From UBA668 sp041394605 (GTDB lineage: Bacteria > Actinomycetota > Acidimicrobiia > Acidimicrobiales > Ilumatobacteraceae): 64,000 nt of DNA. The notes below the pieces were generated by a model. It was not told the origin of the DNA, did not search any database, and saw only the letters and a program-made list of their open reading frames with translations. A program made the position numbers and the translations under genes. Positions 60,011 through 64,000 of this stretch are shown one piece after another (position 1 is the stretch's first letter; each line of letters opens with the position of its first letter). Where the stretch lies: NCBI GenBank assembly GCA_041394605.1, contig JAWKHX010000013.1, positions 86,867 to 150,866 of the forward strand. The letters are read 5' to 3'.

Positions 60011-60350
60011 GCATCCACCTCGCACGCTCCCGCCGCACCGGCGGGCCCGCCGCCCGGGTCGTCCTGGCCGGGTTGGCGGTCATGGGTGCGGCGATGGTGG
60101 TCTCGGCGCACGCCGCCAGCGTCTCGGTCGACAGCAGTATGCCGGACATCGTCAACGACCTGCCCGGCCCGCCCCACCACTGCCCCGCTCGCGCCGGCAT
60201 TCGGTGACAGGGCAGGAACAGGCCAACGGCTCCACCGTCCCCCGCCGACAGCCCGGTGACGACAGATCCGGTCGTCACCTCCGAGCCCACCGGCATCCGA
60301 CCCCGGTCACCAGTTCTCCCGTGACCGAACCTCCCATCACCGCTCCGTAA
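60007..60350 (+). CDS. Small secreted Pro/Thr-rich protein (frame break)
   Basis: The ATG overlaps the stop before it (ATGA). It begins MSIHLARSRRTGGPAARVVL and AGLAVMGAAMVVSAHAASVS, a signal peptide with an AHA-type cleavage site. The mature part starts VDSSMPDIVNDLPGPP and, after a shift near 60175-60200, becomes a Thr/Pro-rich tail (TTDPVVTSEPTGI, VTSSPVTEPPITAP) reaching the stop at 60350. Such tails are typical wall spacers. It is the last gene of the SipW operon. Confidence 0.5.
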
Positions 60351-60402
60351 GATCTGCCACCGACGGTGCTGGGAAAGTCACTTTTCGTGGCGAGCTTTTC
60401 TG

Positions 60403-60420
60403 CCGATGAATAGTCATCGG
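60403..60420. terminator. Hairpin after the SipW operon
   Basis: CCGATGA (60403-60409) and TCATCGG (60414-60420) form a perfect 7-bp inverted repeat with an ATAG loop, 53 bp after the stop of the last SipW-operon gene. A weak terminator or a regulator site for the next gene (ATG at 60438) are both possible. Confidence 0.4.
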
Positions 60421-60437
60421 TGCGCTCGGGGGAAGTG

Positions 60438-61591
60438 ATGGGAGGCTCGGCCGTGAACCTGAAGTCCGCTGCCGACCCTCGGGGTGCATTACCAGACCGC
60501 GTATCGCTACGTCCGGTCCGGCGATCTCGTCGCCGTCCGAGGTTAGGGTTGGCTACGGGAATCTCCGAATCGGCCGTGGCGATGCTGCGTTCTCGGCTCG
60601 AAGCCCAGGACGGCATCATCCGTCAGGCCCACCACGCCGACGTGGCAGCCGCCGACACGCTGGAAGAGGAACTCGCTGCGGGTCGTCGACGCCACCACGC
60701 TCAGCGCCCGACCGGCCTTCGAACTGATCACCAGGTGGCTGGCCGAGGAGTACGGGGACGTCAGCAATGTGCTGCTGGTGACTTCCGGCCGTTCGCTGCA
60801 GTGCGCCAGCCGGCTTCGACCGTGACGCGGGCGCGATGAGCCACAGTGGACATCCTGTCCGCCTCGCTGATGAAGGTGTCGCCGACGTTCGGAACCGAGG
60901 CGCTGCACACCGGCCGCACGGAGATGGTGCATCGTGCCGGTCGCGGAGGCGCTCGACTTCGTGCCGCAGCGGTTCCGCCAACTGGCCGACCAGTTGCTGG
61001 TGCAGTCCCTACCTGGCGGTGCCGCTGGAAGCCGCAGGCGACGGCCGGATCGGGGATCCTGATGCTGATCCCTTTCCTGCGGCGCCGCACCGATTCCCGC
61101 CGAGGTCATCCCGGTGGTGGAGCGGCTGGCGGGCTTCGCCAGCAGGGGCGCTGGACCGCTCGCGCCACTACACCGTCGTGGATCGGCCGGAGAACCTGCG
61201 CAGCAACCTGCAGCAACTGGCGGCGCTGGACCTCGAGACCCCGCTCCAGGCGGTGTCGGACACGATTGCCGGCCTGCTCACGCCGGGGGTGCCCGAGCCG
61301 TGTTCTCCCCCGAGCACGAACTGATCGCAGCAGCGCGGCGTACCTGGAGAGCAACGTGCCTGGCGATGACGGACGACCTCAGTTGGCAGCGCCTGGTGGA
61401 GGCCGCTCGACTTCGCCACCAGCACCGGCGCCTGCCGAGGCCGATGCGACCGCCCAGTGGGGCGTGGTCCGGCGACGACGGCACCCCGTTCGCCGTCGTC
61501 ATCGTCGGCGAGCCCTCCGCCGACCCACCCGACGCGCCGACCTGGAGAGCAACACGCCCCGGTCGCGGTGCCGGGGGTACCGCGCCGCTGA
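60438..61591 (+). CDS. HTH (excisionase-like) plus GAF-domain regulator (frame breaks)
   Basis: A GGGGGAAG ribosome binding site precedes the ATG. The reconstructed N-terminus NLKSAADRLGVHYQTAYRYV, RSGDLVAVRV and GISESAVAMLRSRLEAQDG is an excisionase/MerR-like winged helix. It is followed by a GAF-like sensor domain (RPAFELITRWLAEEYGDVSN, VLLVTSGRSLQCASGFDR, DILSASLMKVSPTFGTEALH, FVPQRFRQLADQLLVQS, YLAVPLEAAGDG, ILMLIPFLRRRTDS), and a further helical part ALDLETPLQAVSDTIAGLLT. Frames change about every 60-120 bp (60475, 60545, 60680, 60810, 60935, 61010, 61045, 61145, 61300, 61345, 61550). The end is probably VAVPGVPRR at 61591. It stands just upstream of rplC. Confidence 0.5.
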
Positions 61592-61789
61592 CCTGCGCCG
61601 ATAGAGTCTCCTCGATGCGTGCCGCCGGTACGCGTCAATCGAAGCTGGGCAGGTCCCCATCACGGCCACGGCCGGGAAACCGCACGGCGACAACCGAATC
61701 CGGTGCTCCGCCGGCCATCTGGCCTGCGGGCATTTTTACGTGTAATCCAGATGCCCGGTCCGCCGGGTCCGACCGAAAAGGCTGCCGAC

Positions 61790-62406
61790 ATGGCACTCAA
61801 AGCGATCGTGGGCGAGAAAGTCGCCATGCAGGCCAGGTGTGGGTGAACGACAAGGTCGTTCCCGTCACCGTGCTCCGCGTCAGGCTCGCTCGCATCGTGC
61901 AGTGTGAACCACCGGCGCGACGGCTGCACCGCCTTCAGGTCACTCCGGCCACGGTTGCGAAGCTCCGCCAGCCGGCAGGCTTCCAGAAGGCCGGCGTGGA
62001 GCCGGGCGTGGCCGTGCGTGGTGGAACTGCGGCTGGACAGCGGACGGCTTCGAAGTGGGCCAGGAGATCACGGTGGACACCCTCGCGGGGCGAGCGTGTA
62101 GACGTCACGGCCGTCAGCCGTGGCAGGGCTTCGCCGGCACGATGAAGCGTCACAACTTCGCCGGCCAGGGCCAGCCACGGTAACCCTGGCACCACCGTGC
62201 GCCAGGGCTCCATCAGCTCCTGCAGCTTCGGGCCGCGGTTCAGGGCCTGAAGATGGCCGGGCACATGGGCCACGAGCAGGTCACCACCCTGAACCTCGAG
62301 GTCGTCGAGGCCGACACCGAGCGCAACCCTGCTGCTCGTCAAGGGCTCCGTCCCGGGCCCCAACGGTGGTGTCGTCATCGTCCGCAACGCAGTGAAGGGG
62401 AAGTGA
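61790..62406 (+). CDS. rplC: Ribosomal protein L3 (frame breaks)
   Basis: 50S protein L3, which binds near the 3' end of 23S rRNA and starts subunit assembly. It reads MALKAIVGEKV, WVNDKVVPVTVLRV, FQKAGVEPGV, VELRLDSGRL in place of VELRLDSADGFEVG, MKRHNFAGQG, LKMAGHMGHEQVTTLNLEVV and VPGPNGGVVIVRNAVKGK. The length (about 205 codons) is right. Frames change near 61835, 61885, 61930, 62020, 62085, 62165, 62245 and 62325. A GAAAAGG ribosome binding site lies at 61775-61781. Normally rpsJ is directly upstream; here it is an HTH-GAF gene and 28 kb of other DNA. Confidence 0.9.
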
Positions 62407-62410
62407 CCTG

Positions 62411-63325
62411 ATGGCCAGCGTCACCATGAAGACCTCTGGCGGCAAGGACGCCGGCTCGCTGGAGCTCGACGCCGACGTGTTCGGTATCCAGCCCAACGTG
62501 CCCGTCATGCACCAGGTGGTCACCGCCCAGCTCGCCGCCCGCCGGGCCGGCACCCAGAGCACCAAGACCCGCGCCGAGGTGTCGGGTGGCGGCAAGAAGC
62601 CGTTCAAGCAGAAGGGCACGGGCAACGCCCGTCAGGGCTCCATCCGTGCGCCGCACTACAGCGGTGGCGGCGTGGCCCTCGGGCCCAAGCCCCGCAAGTA
62701 CGACCAGAAGACCCCCAAGAAGATGATCAAGCTCGCCCTGCGCTCGGCCCTCAGCGATCGCGCCGCCGAGGGCAAGGTCGTGGTCGTCGAGGAGTGGGGC
62801 TGGGACGCCCCGAAGACCAAGCAGGCCGTGTCGGCGCTGTCGGCCCTGGGGGTGGACGGCAAGGCGCTGGTGGTGGTGGACACCAACGACGTCAACGCCA
62901 TCCGCAGCTTCCTCAACCTGCCCCAGGTGCAGCTCATCGAGGTCGGCGAGTTGAACGCCTACGACGTGCTCTGCAACGACTACGTCGTGTTCACCAAGGC
63001 CACCCTGCCGTCGGGCACCGCCATCGGCGGCCGCCACGCCGCGCCGGCCACCGCCACTGCGGAGGGGCCCTTCGGCCCCGGCAGCCACGGCCCCACCGAG
63101 GATGGCGAGGCCCCCGAGGGCTTCGACATCAAGGGCAACGCCGATTCGATGCTCTACCACCTCCCCGGCAGCCGGTACTACGAGGCCACCGTGGCCGAGG
63201 CCTGGTTCGCCACCGAAGCGGCCGCCAAGGCCGCCGGGTTCACCAAGGCCGGCAGCCGTGCCAAGAAGGCCGACGCGGCCGACGCGGCCGAGGCCGCCGA
63301 CGACACCAGCGAAGCGAGCGAGTGA
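62411..63325 (+). CDS. rplD: Ribosomal protein L4 with extra C-terminal domain
   Basis: 304 residues, intact. The L4 core (1 to about 205) includes QLAARRAGTQSTKTRAEVSG, GKKPFKQKGTGNARQGSIRA, and LNAYDVLCNDYVVFTKATLP, the usual end of L4. It is followed by a linker and a small domain FDIKGNADSMLYHLPGSRYY, EATVAEAWFATEAAAKAAGF (residues 238-282) and an Ala/Asp/Lys-rich tail. The pattern IKGN...YHxPGxxYY...WF...A..AG[FW] matches the short C-terminal domain seen on nucleases and secreted proteins (called sunset domain). L4 is normally about 210 residues, so this extension is about 95 residues. ATG follows GGGGAAG. Confidence 0.9.
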   Translation: MASVTMKTSGGKDAGSLELDADVFGIQPNVPVMHQVVTAQLAARRAGTQSTKTRAEVSGGGKKPFKQKGTGNARQGSIRAPHYSGGGVALGPKPRKYDQKTPKKMIKLALRSALSDRAAEGKVVVVEEWGWDAPKTKQAVSALSALGVDGKALVVVDTNDVNAIRSFLNLPQVQLIEVGELNAYDVLCNDYVVFTKATLPSGTAIGGRHAAPATATAEGPFGPGSHGPTEDGEAPEGFDIKGNADSMLYHLPGSRYYEATVAEAWFATEAAAKAAGFTKAGSRAKKADAADAAEAADDTSEASE

Positions 63326-63615
63326 TGAAGGACCCCCGCGACATCATCCTGGCACCCGTGGTGTCGGAGAAGAGCTACGCCCTCATGGAGCAGGGCGTGT
63401 ACACGTTCAAGGTGCACCCCAGCGCCAGCAAGCCCGAGATCCACGACGCTGTCGAGGCCATCTGGGGCGTGAAGGTGGCCAAGGTCAACACGCTGAACCG
63501 CAAGGGCAAGGTCAGCCGTGCCCGGCGCAGCAACCGCACCGGCAGCAAGCCCGACACCAAGCGGGCCATCGTCACCCTGGCAGCGGGCAACGAGATCCCG
63601 CTGTTCGAGAGCTGA
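63325..63615 (+). CDS. rplW: Ribosomal protein L23
   Basis: 96 residues, intact: MKDPRDIILAPVVSEKSYAL, MEQGVYTFKVHPSASKPEIH, DAVEAIWGVKVAKVNTLNRK and the basic loop RARRSNRTGSKPDTKRAIVT. L23 lines the exit tunnel and is the docking site for trigger factor and SRP. The ATG shares one base with the rplD stop (TGATG), so the two are translationally coupled, as usual in the S10 operon. Confidence 0.95.
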   Translation: MKDPRDIILAPVVSEKSYALMEQGVYTFKVHPSASKPEIHDAVEAIWGVKVAKVNTLNRKGKVSRARRSNRTGSKPDTKRAIVTLAAGNEIPLFES

Positions 63616-63626
63616 GGCACATCACC

Positions 63627-64000
<374 letters not shown>

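Overview
The window is high-GC DNA, with C- or G-ending codons throughout. It reads as the chromosome of an actinobacterium, most likely of class Acidimicrobiia and close to Ilumatobacter. This inference rests on the gene families: a P450, SDRs and an alkyl-halide-type dehalogenase pair including a HheG-like halohydrin dehalogenase, a type known from Ilumatobacter. Further support comes from frequent leaderless starts (a TANNNT box 6-7 nt before the start codon), an L4 protein with a long extra C-terminal domain, and a Pgl/BREX type 2 phage defence system. No rRNA, tRNA or CRISPR array was seen.

Layout. 1-4.0 kb: the start of an ABC exporter, a VapBC pair, a Tat-lipoprotein serine hydrolase, an AbiEii-like nucleotidyltransferase with an XRE partner, and a second (reverse) VapBC-like pair. 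4.2-11.7 kb: a 2.2k-residue secreted RHS protein with a variable C-terminal tip, followed by two small membrane proteins (candidate immunity) and a 29-residue membrane peptide. 11.8-20.8 kb: metabolic genes, notably tetR plus haloalkane dehalogenase divergent from halohydrin dehalogenase plus sulfatase. 21.0-23.1 kb: fusA. 23.1-31.8 kb: a palindromic repeat (a second copy lies after the P450), a TPR-methyltransferase, a very acidic repeat protein, an SDR, a P450, two coupled ABC-2 transporters and a toxin-antitoxin pair. 31.9-33.4 kb: tuf and rpsJ. 33.5-54.0 kb: a reverse-strand defence island (pglW-pglX-pglY-pglZ-brxD-brxHI, then a GmrSD-like nuclease and a coiled-coil protein). 54.1-56.4 kb: a divergent two-gene unit with a nitrilase-fold protein. 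56.5-61.6 kb: an alpha/beta hydrolase, a SipW-type secretion operon and an HTH-GAF regulator. 61.8-64.0 kb: rplC-rplD-rplW-rplB, running off the edge.

Two features of the layout stand out. First, the fusA-tuf-rpsJ-rplC order, normally nearly contiguous, is kept but split by about 8.8 kb (fusA|tuf) and about 28 kb (rpsJ|rplC). The second insert is essentially a defence and envelope island. Second, most genes between 18.5-23.5 kb and 28.5-62.4 kb carry single-base frameshifts, even essential genes such as fusA, tuf, rpsJ and rplC. The 6.7-kb RHS gene and rplD/rplW have none. This pattern fits local sequencing or consensus errors better than real pseudogenes. I therefore give one span per gene and name the frame breaks in the evidence.

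How the genes work together. PglW/X/Y/Z with BrxD and BrxHI form a full BREX type 2 complex, and the neighbouring GmrSD-like and nitrilase-like units probably add further defence layers. The dehalogenase pair with its TetR regulator looks like an inducible degradation module for halogenated compounds. The SipW-type peptidase processes the small exported proteins encoded around it.
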